Assembly: GCA_017445385.1 (NCBI GenBank)
Contig: JAFSUG010000030.1
Coordinates: forward strand, 120,729 to 184,728
Source of the DNA: Oscillospiraceae bacterium
GTDB lineage: Bacteria; Bacillota; Clostridia; Oscillospirales; Oscillospiraceae
Reading direction: 5' to 3'
DNA length: 64,000 bases
Shown here: positions 34,801-43,428 of the stretch, in pieces
How positions within the stretch are numbered: position 1 is the stretch's first letter
How the letters are laid out: every line of letters starts with the position of its first letter
Notes under the pieces: generated by a model
The model's database searches: none
What the model was told of the DNA's origin: nothing
Seen by the model: only the letters and a program-made list of their open reading frames with translations
Translations under genes and position numbers: made by a program

Positions 34801-34838
34801 AAACGGGCGCATTTTTCCGAATGCGCCCATCTTTTTTT
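34801..34838 (+). terminator. Terminator between spoIVB unit and spo0A
   Basis: GGGCGCATT pairs with AATGCGCCC, with a four- to five-base loop, followed by a C and seven T. It separates the spoIVB unit from spo0A. Confidence 0.88.
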
Positions 34839-34844
34839 CGCATT

Positions 34845-34871
34845 TGTCGAATCGTGTCGAACGCTGTCGAG
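34845..34871 (+). promoter_or_regulatory. Three phased 0A boxes upstream of spo0A
   Basis: TGTCGAA at 34845-34851, TGTCGAA at 34855-34861 and TGTCGAG at 34865-34871 repeat at exactly 10-base intervals, one helical turn apart. TGTCGAA is the core of the Spo0A binding site. The first box begins 152 bases before the spo0A start, so autoregulation is likely. A possible -10 TATGAT lies at 34919-34924 without a good -35, as in some activated promoters. Confidence 0.87.
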
Positions 34872-34996
34872 CAAAAGTTCGAAAATTTAGCGATTTATGA
34901 TTGAAAAAGTGAAAACGGTATGATAGTTTATAAACAGCGAAGCGATTGATCAACGCTTGAATCCGGAGGATAATTACTTTTAGGAGAGGTGCAAGA

Positions 34997-35770
34997 ATGG
35001 AACAGCTTAAACGTGTTCTGATTGCGGACAGCAGTCCGGAATTTTGTGCGCGTGTTGCCGAGCAGCTCGGTCGTATGGACGGCTTTGAGGTTGCCGCCAC
35101 GGCAAACGACGGCGCACGAGCGATTGATTTGATCCGCCAGTGCAAACCGGATTGGATCGTGCTGGATCTGATGCTGCCGGAGCAGGACGGATTTTCGGTT
35201 TTGAAAGCGGCTTCCGCTATGGAGCAGCCGCCTGCGGCGCTCGCGCTGACAAGCTATATGACCGATTTCGTTTCTTACATGGCGCAGGAGCTCGGCGTTA
35301 AGTATTTCTTAACGAAGCCCTGCAAGCCCGAGCTTGTATGCGAGCGTCTTGCGGAAGCGTCTTCCATACAGATGCCGCAGCCTGCGCAGCAGATCGATAT
35401 TGAGTCGATGGTTACGTCTGTGATTCATGAGATCGGTGTGCCGGCGCATATCAAGGGCTATCAGTATCTGCGCGAGGCGATTATCATTGCCGTAAAGGAC
35501 ATGGACGTGATAAACGCGATCACAAAGGTTCTCTATCCGCAGGTTGCAAAGGCGTTTTCCACAACGCCATCGCGCGTTGAGCGCGCGATCCGCCATGCGA
35601 TTGAGGTTGCGTGGGATCGGGGCGATCTGGAAACGCTGCAGAATTTCTTCGGCTACACGGTTTCCAATACGAAGGGCAAGCCGACAAATTCGGAGTTTAT
35701 CGCGCTGATTGCGGATCGGCTTCAGCTGCAGATCAAGAATATGTCAACGCAGACCGTTGGCGCAAGATGA
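34997..35770 (+). CDS. spo0A: Sporulation master response regulator Spo0A
   Basis: The 257-residue protein has a receiver domain (1-120) with phospho-acceptor Asp57 ([11 protein letters not shown]), Thr in LALTSYM and Lys in FLTKPC. It also has the Spo0A-specific DNA-binding domain with [22 protein letters not shown] and [13 protein letters not shown]. The acidic pocket has ADSS at residues 10-13, so only one aspartate is visible where two are common. Phosphorylated Spo0A commits cells to sporulation. AGAGG precedes the ATG by eight bases. It follows spoIVB as in other Clostridia and Bacilli. Confidence 0.95.
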   Translation: MEQLKRVLIADSSPEFCARVAEQLGRMDGFEVAATANDGARAIDLIRQCKPDWIVLDLMLPEQDGFSVLKAASAMEQPPAALALTSYMTDFVSYMAQELGVKYFLTKPCKPELVCERLAEASSIQMPQPAQQIDIESMVTSVIHEIGVPAHIKGYQYLREAIIIAVKDMDVINAITKVLYPQVAKAFSTTPSRVERAIRHAIEVAWDRGDLETLQNFFGYTVSNTKGKPTNSEFIALIADRLQLQIKNMSTQTVGAR

Positions 35771-35773
35771 ATC

Positions 35774-35809
35774 AAAATACGCGCTGTTCAAAAAACAGCG
35801 CGTATTTTA
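35774..35809 (+). terminator. Terminator after spo0A
   Basis: AAAATACGCGCTGTT pairs with AACAGCGCGTATTTT around a short CAAAA-type loop. It is followed by T-rich DNA and the nrdR promoter. Confidence 0.88.
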
Positions 35810-35818
35810 TATAAATGC

Positions 35819-35847
35819 TGGACATTTCCCACAATATCTGGTATAAT
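35819..35847 (+). promoter_or_regulatory. Promoter for nrdR
   Basis: TGGACA at 35819-35824 and a perfect TATAAT at 35842-35847 are 17 bases apart. The ATG lies 28 bases after the -10. Confidence 0.8.
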
Positions 35848-35874
35848 TGCCGCAGAAGAGGGGAAGTGTGCCTT

Positions 35875-36330
35875 ATGAAATGTCCGTTTTGCGGAGATAC
35901 AGAAAGCAAAGTTGTCGACTCGCGCCACAGCGAGGACGGCGCAAGCATCCGCAGAAGAAGAGAGTGCCTTGCCTGCGGCAAGCGCTTTACAACGTATGAA
36001 ACGGTGGAAAGCCTGCCGATCATGGTTGTAAAGAAGGATAACAGCCGCCAGGCGTTTGATCGCACGAAAGTGCTCAACGGCATGATCCGTGCCTGCGAGA
36101 AGCGGCCGGTTCCGATGCCGGCGCTGGAAGCTGCCGTGGATGAGATTGAGCAGAGCGTTCAGAACTCGCTTGACCGCGAGGTTTCCACGGAGCGGATCGG
36201 CGAGCTGGTTATGGAAAAGCTCAAAGGACTCGATGACGTTGCTTACGTCCGTTTTGCTTCCGTCTATCGCCAGTTTAAGGACATCAACACCTTTATGCAG
36301 GAACTGAATAAGATTCTGGAAGAAAAGTAA
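35875..36330 (+). CDS. nrdR: Transcriptional repressor NrdR
   Basis: The 151-residue protein has the N-terminal zinc ribbon [15 protein letters not shown]...CLACGKRF and the ATP-cone domain ([15 protein letters not shown], then the helix-rich C terminus). NrdR represses ribonucleotide reductase genes when bound to dATP and ATP. Size and motifs are standard. The ATG at 35875 was chosen because MKCPFC is the usual start. The 20 upstream codons overlap the promoter. Confidence 0.96.
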   Translation: MKCPFCGDTESKVVDSRHSEDGASIRRRRECLACGKRFTTYETVESLPIMVVKKDNSRQAFDRTKVLNGMIRACEKRPVPMPALEAAVDEIEQSVQNSLDREVSTERIGELVMEKLKGLDDVAYVRFASVYRQFKDINTFMQELNKILEEK

Positions 36331-36368
36331 AAAACGGCTGTGTAGGATTCCTACACAGCCATTTTTTA
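36329..36368. terminator. Bidirectional terminator between nrdR and the DtxR-like gene
   Basis: AACGGCTGTGTAGGA pairs with TCCTACACAGCCATT-type complement and is flanked by A and T runs. It serves both converging genes. Confidence 0.9.
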
Positions 36369-36731
36369 ATCGTTTGAAATATGACGCTTGATTGCGGCGA
36401 AGGATTTGTCGCTTATAACGTGCTCGATGCGGCAGGCATCGTCCGTTGCGGTTTTCGGATCAACGCCGAGCTCGATCAGATATGCGGAAATGATCCGATG
36501 GCGCTCGTAAATCTTTTCCGCGATTGCCCTGCCGGAGGGCGTGAGAACGAGCGCGCCGTCGTCTTCCACGAGCAGATAGCCGGCGCTTTTCAGCAGACCG
36601 ACCGCGCGGCTGACGCTCGGACGGGAGTAACCCATGTCGGCGCAGACGTCGATCGAGCGTACCGTGCCGCCCTTTTGTGATAGCCGTAAAATGGTTTCAA
36701 GATACATCTCGCCGGATTCCTGCAGCTGCAT
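36366..36731 (-). CDS. DtxR/MntR-family metal-dependent regulator
   Basis: The 121-residue protein starts MQLQESGEMYLETILRL. It has a winged helix (residues ~15-65, SIDVCADMGYSRPSVSRAVGLL) followed by the metal-binding and dimer helices (EKIYERHRIISAYLIELGV, DACRIEHVISDKSF). Histidine and glutamate residues in these helices are typical metal ligands. Such proteins control iron or manganese uptake genes. No transporter is adjacent, so the target is unknown. The longer frame upstream belongs to a different gene. Confidence 0.87.
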   Translation of the reverse strand: MQLQESGEMYLETILRLSQKGGTVRSIDVCADMGYSRPSVSRAVGLLKSAGYLLVEDDGALVLTPSGRAIAEKIYERHRIISAYLIELGVDPKTATDDACRIEHVISDKSFAAIKRHISND

Positions 36732-36795
36732 AGGATCACTTCCTTTTGCCGTTTTTCCCAGTATGCCACAGTTTTGCGCATTTTGCAAGTGCGTT

Positions 36796-37176
36796 TTACA
36801 GAACGTTTTCCAGCAGCGGATATTCCATCTCCTGAATATGGTCGAGCTGACTGATCGTTGCGGCGCATACGGCAAGAAATTCGTCGGTGTCTTTCGTTTC
36901 CGCAAAGGCGCAGAGCTCTGCGAGATTTCCTGTGATCCCGTCGGCTTCATCATGGCGGAGCACCATGCCGAGCAGCTTTTGGCTTGAGCGCCAGTACCGC
37001 TGCGCATCGGCTGAGAGCCGCTCTGCGCCGGGATAATCCTCCGCGCGCATACAGACCTGCGCCGCGCTGAGCGTTTGGCGGACGGTTTCAATCCGTTCGG
37101 AAACGGCGCTTGCGCTGAAAAAGCACCATGCAATCACGGCGATCAGCAGGGCAATTGCGATCCAAAAGCGCGTCAT
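36796..37176 (-). CDS. DUF4363 family protein
   Basis: The 126-residue protein has an N-terminal membrane helix and a helical outside domain (residues ~28-126). It matches DUF4363, usually next to a DUF421 gene, as here. The start overlaps the stop of the DUF421 gene, so the pair is coupled. The function of the pair is not established, though DUF421 proteins are linked to spore and membrane stress in Bacillus. Confidence 0.8.
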   Translation of the reverse strand: MTRFWIAIALLIAVIAWCFFSASAVSERIETVRQTLSAAQVCMRAEDYPGAERLSADAQRYWRSSQKLLGMVLRHDEADGITGNLAELCAFAETKDTDEFLAVCAATISQLDHIQEMEYPLLENVL

Positions 37177-37850
37177 TGCGCAGCCTCCTTCTTGGCAAGG
37201 TATGCTTTTCCGGATTTGCTGAGCGTGAGCAGCAGTACTTTCTTGATCGGGCAGTTTTGCTTTTCAAGATACTCGGAAACCCACGCTTTATCCTTTTGCA
37301 CCAGCTTTAAGTTTTCCTCTACCCATTTGCCGTCGCTGATGACTGTGACGGGCAGCTCCAACCGATCGACCGATACGCCGGCGTCTTTAGCGCTTGCAGG
37401 CGCATATTTGGGATAGAGCAGAGAGGAGATCTGCCCGTTCGTTTCGAGGATTGCGTATTGCACCGTGGAAAGATCCACGATCTCGCTTTCGCGCAGATGC
37501 TCCACAAGCTCGTTTACGGAAATGCGCGTTTTCTTAAGATTGGAATAGAGAATTTTTCCGTTTTCCATCAAAATGACCGGCGTGCCGCAAAAAAGTTTTC
37601 GGAATGCGGTGCTGCGCAGCGAAAGATAGGAAAACAGCAGCTCCAATGCGCCAACGGTCAGAATCGGGATCAGCCCATAGAGCAGGGGAATGCCGATGTC
37701 CTGCATCGGAATCGAGGCGAGGTCGGCGATCAAAATCGCAACAACGAATTCCGACGGCTCCATTTCGCCGATCTGCCGCTTGCCCATCAGACGGATCATT
37801 CCAATCAGCGCAAGATAGAGGAGGATCGTCCGCAAAAATGAAAGAAACAA
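37173..37850 (-). CDS. DUF421 (YetF-type) membrane protein
   Basis: The 225-residue protein has three hydrophobic segments in the first 85 residues with the family's GMIRLMGKRQIGEMEPSEFVVAILIADLAS region (~17-46), then a soluble domain with FCGTPVILMENGK and the end of the family fold. It matches YetF-like proteins. A TTG start at 37850 has GAGGTG seven bases upstream. It is the first gene of the pair with DUF4363. Its role is unknown. Confidence 0.88.
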   Translation of the reverse strand: MFLSFLRTILLYLALIGMIRLMGKRQIGEMEPSEFVVAILIADLASIPMQDIGIPLLYGLIPILTVGALELLFSYLSLRSTAFRKLFCGTPVILMENGKILYSNLKKTRISVNELVEHLRESEIVDLSTVQYAILETNGQISSLLYPKYAPASAKDAGVSVDRLELPVTVISDGKWVEENLKLVQKDKAWVSEYLEKQNCPIKKVLLLTLSKSGKAYLAKKEAAQ

Positions 37851-37914
37851 ACTAAAACACCTCGAGATAGTTTGGCACCGAAGCGGCGATTTATACCAAA
37901 TGTGTAAAAGTCCT

Positions 37915-37942
37915 TTGCTTTTTTCGCCGGTTGTGGTAAAAT
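37915..37942 (+). promoter_or_regulatory. Promoter for the small gene and ruvCAB
   Basis: TTGCTT at 37915-37920 and TAAAAT at 37937-37942 are 16 bases apart. The first start codon follows 30 bases later. Confidence 0.68.
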
Positions 37943-37971
37943 GATTAAAATGGGTGAAAAGGGGCGGTATT

Positions 37972-38130
37972 ATGGAGGAAGAACGCTTGGATGATCTGCA
38001 GCAGACACAGGAAGAGCCGTATCGTCCGCGGCCGAAGCGCCAGCTCGTTTTGGCGTGGGTGCTGATCGCGATCGTGCTGTTTGCGTTTTTCGGTACCTGC
38101 TACTGGATGATGAACTATGGTGCCGGCTGA
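37972..38130 (+). CDS. 52-residue single-span membrane protein upstream of ruvC
   Basis: The frame begins MEEERLDDLQQTQ, with an acidic N terminus, a basic stretch (RPRPKRQ), one hydrophobic helix (~26-46) and a short CYWMMNYGAG tail. Translation is supported by GGGGCGG-type ribosome sequence and by the stop overlapping the ruvC start (TGATG). I do not know a family. Its place as the first gene of the ruv operon is unusual. Confidence 0.65.
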   Translation: MEEERLDDLQQTQEEPYRPRPKRQLVLAWVLIAIVLFAFFGTCYWMMNYGAG

Positions 38131-38630
38131 TGATTATTCTCGGAATTGATCCCGGTTATGCAACAATCGGGTTTGGGCTGATTCAATCGGAGCGCAATAC
38201 GCTGCAGCTGCTGCAATACGGCGCGATTACAACGCCTGCCGGAACGGACTTTTCCTGCCGCCTTCGCACGATCTATGATGATATGACGAAGCTGCTGGAA
38301 ACGTTTCGCCCCGATGCGCTTTCAATCGAGGAGCTGTTCTTCGGGCATAACGTAACAACCGGTATCGGCGTAGCGCATGGGCGCGGCGTGATCCTGCTTG
38401 CGGCAGCGCAGCAGAACGTGCCGATTTTTGAATACAAGCCGGCGCAGGTCAAGCAGGCGGTTTGCGGCTACGGTAAGGCGGAAAAGCGCCAGGTCATGGA
38501 AATGACGCGGCGGCTGCTTCAGCTTGAAGCCGTGCCGAAGCCGGACGATGCAGCCGATGCGATTGCGCTTGCGCTTTGCCATGCGCGCTCATCAACTTCG
38601 CTGCTCAGCGGACAGAACTGGAGAGGTTAA
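38130..38630 (+). CDS. ruvC: Crossover junction endodeoxyribonuclease RuvC
   Basis: The 166-residue nuclease has the four acidic residues of the family: Asp7 (MIILGIDPGYATIGFG), Glu in SIEELFF (~67) and the aspartates in PDDAADAIALALCHA (~138-143). It cuts Holliday junctions in the RuvABC pathway. The start at 38130 overlaps the stop of the small membrane protein gene. A longer frame upstream begins inside that gene. Confidence 0.93.
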   Translation: MIILGIDPGYATIGFGLIQSERNTLQLLQYGAITTPAGTDFSCRLRTIYDDMTKLLETFRPDALSIEELFFGHNVTTGIGVAHGRGVILLAAAQQNVPIFEYKPAQVKQAVCGYGKAEKRQVMEMTRRLLQLEAVPKPDDAADAIALALCHARSSTSLLSGQNWRG

Positions 38631-38631
38631 G

Positions 38632-39222
38632 ATGTTTTATTATTTGAACGGGACGGTTGCCGCGATGGAGGAGAACCTCGCCGTAATCGACTGCGGCGGC
38701 GTTGGCTATGCCTGCCATACGACGGCGCTGACGCTTTCAAAGCTGAAGCTCGGCGCGCAGCAGATGCTTTATACGTATCTGAACGTGAAAGACGATGCGA
38801 TGGATCTTTACGGTTTTGCATCGCGCGATGAGCTTGGCGCGTTTACGAAGCTGCTCGGCGTTTCGGGCGTAGGCCCGAAGGCGGCGGCTTCCATCCTTTC
38901 GGTTTTAACGCCCGAAAAGCTGCAGCTTGCCGTTATGACGGGCGATGAAAAGCTCTTGACCGCCGCAAACGGCGTTGGCAAAAAGATGGCGCAGCGTGTG
39001 CTGCTGGAGCTGAAGGATAAACTCGGCGCGGTAGAAACCGTGGAGTATTCCGCGGCGGGTACTGCTCCGAGCGGCGGCAAGGCTAACGAAGCAGGCGCTG
39101 CGCTTGCGGCGCTTGGCTACTCCGCAAGCGAGATCGGCGCTGCGCTGCGCGGAATCGACGTTGAGGCGCTTTCCGTTGAGGAGATCGTTCGCAAGGCGCT
39201 GCGCAATGCAGCCGGGAGGTAA
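38632..39222 (+). CDS. ruvA: Holliday junction branch migration protein RuvA
   Basis: The 196-residue protein starts MFYYLNGTV. Domain I is the OB fold, domain II has two helix-hairpin-helix motifs (GVSGVGPKAAASIL and ANGVGKKMAQRVL), and domain III ends the protein (ALAALGYSASEIGAAL). It holds junction DNA for RuvB. It lies one base after ruvC and six before ruvB. Confidence 0.94.
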   Translation: MFYYLNGTVAAMEENLAVIDCGGVGYACHTTALTLSKLKLGAQQMLYTYLNVKDDAMDLYGFASRDELGAFTKLLGVSGVGPKAAASILSVLTPEKLQLAVMTGDEKLLTAANGVGKKMAQRVLLELKDKLGAVETVEYSAAGTAPSGGKANEAGAALAALGYSASEIGAALRGIDVEALSVEEIVRKALRNAAGR

Positions 39223-39228
39223 AATCGG

Positions 39229-40263
39229 ATGAGTATTGATTTTTCGAATGATTATTCCGCGCCGATCGTTACAACATCGCTGACGCCGCAGGATGACGGC
39301 GAGGTTTCGCTTCGCCCGAAATTCCTCTCGGATTATACGGGGCAGGAAAAAGCTAAGCAGAACCTATCTGTTTATATTGAGGCGGCAAAGCGCCGCCAGG
39401 AATCGCTCGACCACGTATTGCTCTACGGCCCTCCGGGGCTCGGCAAAACAACGCTTGCAGGGGTCATCGCAAACGAGATGGGTACAAATATCCGCGTAAC
39501 GTCCGGCCCGGCGATCGAAAAGGCAGGCGATCTTGCCGCGCTGCTTACGAACCTTTCCGATGGCGACGTGCTGTTTATTGATGAGATCCACCGGCTGAAC
39601 CGCGCGGTAGAGGAGATTTTGTATCCTGCGATGGAGGATTATTCCATCGATATTATCGTAGGTAAAGGCCCTTCGGCGAACTCGATCCGGCTCGATCTGC
39701 CGCGCTTTACGCTCATCGGCGCAACCACGCGCGCAGGTCAGCTTTCAAGCCCCCTGCGCGACCGTTTCGGCGTGCAGCTTCGGCTGGAGCTCTATACGCA
39801 GGACGAGCTTGCGCGCATCATCCGCAGATCGGCTTCGCTGCTCTCAATCGAGATCGACAGCGACGGCGCAGCGGAGATGGCATCGCGTTCGCGCGGCACG
39901 CCGCGAATCGCAAACCGCATTTTGCGCCGTGTGCGCGATTTTGCGCAGGTGGAATATGATGGCGTTATAACGCGCGAAGCCGCCGACCACGCGCTGCAGC
40001 GCATGGAGATCGATCAGCTCGGCTTGGACGCGGTTGACCGCAGAATGCTCACCGCGATCATTCAAAATTACGGCGGCGGCCCGGTTGGACTGGAAACGCT
40101 TGCGGCTACGATCGGCGAAGAAGCCGTAACGCTGGAAGACGTTTACGAGCCGTATCTCATGCAGATCGGTTTTTTGGCGAGAACGCCGCGCGGACGCTGC
40201 GCAACGCCGCTTGCTTATGCGCATCTCGGCATTGAGAGTCCGCAGACACAGATGGAGTTTTAG
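39229..40263 (+). CDS. ruvB: Holliday junction DNA helicase RuvB
   Basis: The 344-residue AAA+ motor has Walker [13 protein letters not shown], Walker [11 protein letters not shown], sensor 1 IGATTRAG and the arginine finger region SPLRDRFG, then the winged helix ([24 protein letters not shown]). It drives branch migration with RuvA. Its stop is followed 11 bases later by glmM, probably in the same unit. Confidence 0.96.
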   Translation: MSIDFSNDYSAPIVTTSLTPQDDGEVSLRPKFLSDYTGQEKAKQNLSVYIEAAKRRQESLDHVLLYGPPGLGKTTLAGVIANEMGTNIRVTSGPAIEKAGDLAALLTNLSDGDVLFIDEIHRLNRAVEEILYPAMEDYSIDIIVGKGPSANSIRLDLPRFTLIGATTRAGQLSSPLRDRFGVQLRLELYTQDELARIIRRSASLLSIEIDSDGAAEMASRSRGTPRIANRILRRVRDFAQVEYDGVITREAADHALQRMEIDQLGLDAVDRRMLTAIIQNYGGGPVGLETLAATIGEEAVTLEDVYEPYLMQIGFLARTPRGRCATPLAYAHLGIESPQTQMEF

Positions 40264-40274
40264 GAGGATAAATC

Positions 40275-41624
40275 GTGGGTAAACTGTTTGGTACGGATGG
40301 AATCCGCGGCGTTGTCGGCGAAACGCTGACATGCGAATTGGCTTACAGAATCGGTCAGGCAACGGCGCTGTCCCTTGCGGAAAGCAAGGCAAAACGCCCG
40401 AGCATCGTGATCGGTATGGATACGCGCATTTCTTCGGATATGCTGGAAAATGCGCTTACGGCAGGTCTCTGCGCCTGCGGCGCGGACGTTATAAAAATGG
40501 GTGTGATCCCCACGCCTGCCGTTGCGTTTTTAACGGTGCATCTCAAGGCGGACGCAGGCGTTGTGATCTCCGCATCGCACAATCCGTTTGAATACAACGG
40601 CATCAAAATCTTCTCAAATGAAGGCTTTAAGCTCAATGATGATTTAGAGGCGCGAATCGAAGATCTGATCCTTTCCGAAGGAGCGCTTCCCGTTAAGACG
40701 CGCGGCGAGGTCGGCAGAGTGAAAGACGGCAAGCAGTACACGGAGCTTTACCTCGATCACCTTGCATCAACGGTTGGAAAGATTTCCGGCTTAAAGGTTG
40801 TTTTCGACTGCGCAAACGGCGCCTCCTCCGCAACCGCGCGGCGGCTGTTTGACCGCTTCGATCTGAAGGCGGACTACATCCATGATACGCCCGATGGCGT
40901 GAATATCAACGATCACTGCGGCTCTACGCATCTGCAGTCGCTTTCGGATACAGTCGTGCGCGGCGGATTTGACCTCGGTCTTGCGTTTGATGGCGACGCT
41001 GATCGCTGCCTCGCGGTGGATGAAACCGGCGCGCCGATCGACGGCGACCGCATTATGGCAGTCTGCGCAACGCAGCTGCGCAAAGAAGGAAAGCTGAACG
41101 GCGGCGGCTTTGTTGCAACGGTCATGTCCAACCTCGGGCTGCATCAGTTTGCGCGCGAAAACGACCTCAAGCTGCTATGCGCCGCTGTTGGCGATAGAAA
41201 CGTGCTGGAGCTGATGCAGAAAGAAGGGATGCGCCTCGGCGGTGAACAGTCCGGGCATATCATCTTCCTCGATCATATGACGACCGGCGACGGTCAGCTT
41301 GCCGCGCTGCAATTTCTGCAGCTGCTGTGCAAAACCGGCAAGCGCGCCAGCGACGTAACGAAAGCGGTTGAGCAGTATCCGCAGGTGCTGCTTAACGTTG
41401 CAGCGCCGCATGATAATCAGGCGAAGGCCGCGCTGCTGGAGAACGAAACGCTCATGCGCGATATTGCTGATGCAGAGCAGGAGCTTGGCGCAGACGGCCG
41501 CGTTCTCGTTCGTCCGTCCGGCACGGAAGCGCTCGTCCGCGTTATGGTGGAGGCGAAGTCGCTTGATTTGGCGAATGCGCTTGCGCGAAGAATCTCGAAT
41601 ACCGTCGAAAATTTACAAAAATAA
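40275..41624 (+). CDS. glmM: Phosphoglucosamine mutase
   Basis: The 449-residue protein starts MGKLFGTDGIRGV. It has the catalytic phosphoserine loop ISASHNPFEYNG (Ser101), the metal loop FDGDADRC, and a C-terminal phosphate-binding RPSGTEALVRVM. It converts glucosamine-6-phosphate to glucosamine-1-phosphate, the entry point for UDP-GlcNAc. A GTG start has AGGAGG seven bases upstream. Confidence 0.95.
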   Translation: MGKLFGTDGIRGVVGETLTCELAYRIGQATALSLAESKAKRPSIVIGMDTRISSDMLENALTAGLCACGADVIKMGVIPTPAVAFLTVHLKADAGVVISASHNPFEYNGIKIFSNEGFKLNDDLEARIEDLILSEGALPVKTRGEVGRVKDGKQYTELYLDHLASTVGKISGLKVVFDCANGASSATARRLFDRFDLKADYIHDTPDGVNINDHCGSTHLQSLSDTVVRGGFDLGLAFDGDADRCLAVDETGAPIDGDRIMAVCATQLRKEGKLNGGGFVATVMSNLGLHQFARENDLKLLCAAVGDRNVLELMQKEGMRLGGEQSGHIIFLDHMTTGDGQLAALQFLQLLCKTGKRASDVTKAVEQYPQVLLNVAAPHDNQAKAALLENETLMRDIADAEQELGADGRVLVRPSGTEALVRVMVEAKSLDLANALARRISNTVENLQK

Positions 41625-41653
41625 ATTTTTTTCAAGAAAATTTTCGTTAACTA

Positions 41654-41681
41654 TTGACAAAACAATCGGAAATGCTATAAT
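41654..41681 (+). promoter_or_regulatory. Strong sigma-A promoter for the zinc-ribbon gene
   Basis: TTGACA at 41654-41659 and TATAAT at 41676-41681 match both hexamers perfectly, with a 16-base spacer. Transcription would begin near 41688 and include a long leader. Confidence 0.87.
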
Positions 41682-41687
41682 TGCATT

Positions 41688-41842
41688 TGTGGAGAGTTCC
41701 TCCGCAACGTCTTAGTCTCGTGCTTTCTGGTCACCTCGGAACAATGCGGCTGAGATCTGTTTATGGTGTTATCGGATTTTCCGCTGACATAGATCAAAAT
41801 TGACGCATCGCGTCGTATATCGCAAAAGAGAGGTAACATTAA
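41688..41842 (+). promoter_or_regulatory. Structured 5' leader of the zinc-ribbon gene, type unknown
   Basis: The roughly 155-base leader can form several hairpins. GATCT (41754-41758) closes against AGATC (41791-41795), with an inner stem of TGTTATCGGA (41767-41776) and CCGCTGACA-type pairing (41780-41789). A short GACGC/GCGTC hairpin (41802-41814) sits just before the ribosome site. No known riboswitch consensus was recognised. The length and strength of the promoter suggest regulation at RNA level. Confidence 0.5.
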
Positions 41843-42121
41843 ATGTACGAAGACAAGACTTTAGTTTGCAAAGAATGTGGCAACGAGTTCGTTTTCACCG
41901 CCGGTGAGCAGGAATTCTACGCTGAGCGCGGATTCCAGAACGAGCCGCAGCGCTGCAAAGCCTGCCGTGACGCTCGCAAGAACGCTGCCCGTGGCCCGCG
42001 TGAATACTTCACCGCTACCTGCGCAGCTTGCGGCGGCGAGGCAAAGGTTCCGTTCGAGCCGAAGACCGATCGTCCGGTCTACTGCAGCGAATGCTTTGCA
42101 AAGATGAGAGAGAACGCCTAA
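41843..42121 (+). CDS. Zinc-ribbon protein with two CxxC pairs (probable zinc-binding, zf-trcl type)
   Basis: The 92-residue protein has CKECGNEFVFTAGEQEFYAERGF, CKACRDAR, CAACGGEAKVPFEP and CSECFAKM. Together these give four CxxC pairs, which should hold two zinc ions. Such short zinc-ribbon proteins are common in Clostridia and often abundant, but the function is unknown. GAGAGG precedes the ATG by ten bases. The strong promoter and biased codon use suggest high expression. Confidence 0.85.
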   Translation: MYEDKTLVCKECGNEFVFTAGEQEFYAERGFQNEPQRCKACRDARKNAARGPREYFTATCAACGGEAKVPFEPKTDRPVYCSECFAKMRENA

Positions 42122-42214
42122 TAGAGTTCTTAAACAATCAACACAGCGTATCGCATTTGCGATGCGCTGTGTTTCGCTTTGAAAAGATCGTTTGAAAAAT
42201 TTTTGGAAAAAGGC

Positions 42215-42243
42215 TTGCAATGCGCCATCGTTTGTGATAGTAT
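42215..42243 (+). promoter_or_regulatory. Promoter for tRNA-Arg
   Basis: TTGCAA at 42215-42220 and TAGTAT at 42238-42243 are 17 bases apart, 23 bases before the tRNA. Confidence 0.65.
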
Positions 42244-42265
42244 AACTGGGCACGCGAGTGCAAAT

Positions 42266-42342
42266 GCGCCGGTAGCTCAGTTGGATAGAGTGACTGGCTA
42301 CGAACCAGTAGGTCGGGGGTTCGAGTCCCTTCCGGCGTACCA
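42266..42342 (+). tRNA. tRNA-Arg(ACG)
   Basis: The 77-base gene folds into a full cloverleaf. The seven-base acceptor stem is GCGCCGG/CCGGCGT, D arm around TAGCTCAGTTGGATAGA, anticodon stem ACTGG/CCAGT with loop CTACGAA giving anticodon ACG (42300-42302), and T arm GGGGGTTCGAGTCCC. The CCA end is encoded (42340-42342). ACG is normally edited to ICG and reads CGU, CGC and CGA codons. Confidence 0.97.
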
Positions 42343-42344
42343 AA

Positions 42345-42379
42345 AACAAGGAGTTCCATCCGGAGCTCCTTGTTTTTTA
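42345..42379 (+). terminator. Terminator after tRNA-Arg
   Basis: AACAAGGAGTTC pairs with GAGCTCCTTGTT around a CATCC-type loop and is followed by six T, three bases after the tRNA end. Confidence 0.88.
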
Positions 42380-42431
42380 TTCAAAAAGGAAGGGACTCGA
42401 AAGGCGGCGCAGTATTCTCCTTTTCTTCTTA

Positions 42432-42461
42432 TTGACAGATCGGTATTGCAGATGCTAAATT
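42432..42461 (+). promoter_or_regulatory. Promoter for metA
   Basis: TTGACA at 42432-42437 and TAAATT at 42456-42461 are 18 bases apart. No SAM-sensing riboswitch is visible in the short leader. Confidence 0.7.
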
Positions 42462-42506
42462 ATGCGTATTCGAAACTGTGCTTTTACGGAGCAAAGGAGA
42501 AACGCC

Positions 42507-43427
42507 ATGCCCATTTGTATCTCGCCTGATCTGCCTGCGGCGAAAACGCTTGCGGATGAAAATATTTTCGTTATGGACACCGAGCGCGCAAGCAGCCAGG
42601 ATATTCGTCCGCTGAAGATCCTTGTGCTGAATCTGATGCCAACGAAGATCGTTACGGAAACGCAGCTTGCGCGGCTGCTCGGCAATACGCCGCTGCAGAT
42701 CGAGATGGAGCTGCTCTCCGTCAGCCGCAAGTCGACGCATACCTCGCAGGAGCATATGCTCGCGTTCTACCAGCCGTTTGCGGACGTGCGCGAAAAGTTT
42801 TACGACGGCATGGTGATTACCGGCGCGCCTGTGGAGCAAATGGTGTTTGAAGACGTGGATTACTGGCAGGAGCTTTGCCAGATCATGGAATGGAGCAAGT
42901 CCCACGTTTACAGCACGCTGCATATCTGTTGGGGTGCGCAGGCTGGACTTTATTATCACTACGGCATCGAGAAGCTGCCGCTTGAAAAGAAGCTGTTCGG
43001 CGTTTTTCAGCACCGCGTTTCGCACAAAGGCTCGATCCTGTTTCGCGGCTTTGACGATACGTTTTATGCGCCGCATTCGCGCCATACAACGATCAGCCGC
43101 GCGCAGATCGAGGCTGAACCTCGCCTGAAGATTTTAGCGGAGAGCGACGAAGCAGGCGTTTACGCCATCTCGAACGATGGCGGACGGCAGATCTTTATTA
43201 CCGGCCATTCCGAATACGACACGCTGACGCTCGATGCGGAGTACCGCCGCGATAAGGCGGCCGGACTGCCGATTGCAGTGCCTGTAAACTACTATCCGAA
43301 CGATGACGATACGAAAGCGCCGCGCAGCACGTGGCGCAGCGGCGCGAATCTGCTGTTTTCCAACTGGCTGAACTATTTTGTCTACCAGGCAACGCCGTAT
43401 TCGCTCGATACGCTGACTGCGTTCTGA
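42507..43427 (+). CDS. metA: Homoserine O-acyltransferase (MetA/MetAS type)
   Basis: The 306-residue protein starts [15 protein letters not shown] and has [15 protein letters not shown], the catalytic cysteine region [18 protein letters not shown] (Cys about 142) and [12 protein letters not shown] near the end. It acylates homoserine for methionine synthesis. Many Gram-positive MetA proteins use acetyl-CoA, so acetyl transfer is likely. AAAGGAG precedes the ATG at 42507. The next gene starts two bases after the stop. Confidence 0.94.
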   Translation: MPICISPDLPAAKTLADENIFVMDTERASSQDIRPLKILVLNLMPTKIVTETQLARLLGNTPLQIEMELLSVSRKSTHTSQEHMLAFYQPFADVREKFYDGMVITGAPVEQMVFEDVDYWQELCQIMEWSKSHVYSTLHICWGAQAGLYYHYGIEKLPLEKKLFGVFQHRVSHKGSILFRGFDDTFYAPHSRHTTISRAQIEAEPRLKILAESDEAGVYAISNDGGRQIFITGHSEYDTLTLDAEYRRDKAAGLPIAVPVNYYPNDDDTKAPRSTWRSGANLLFSNWLNYFVYQATPYSLDTLTAF

Positions 43428-43428
43428 T

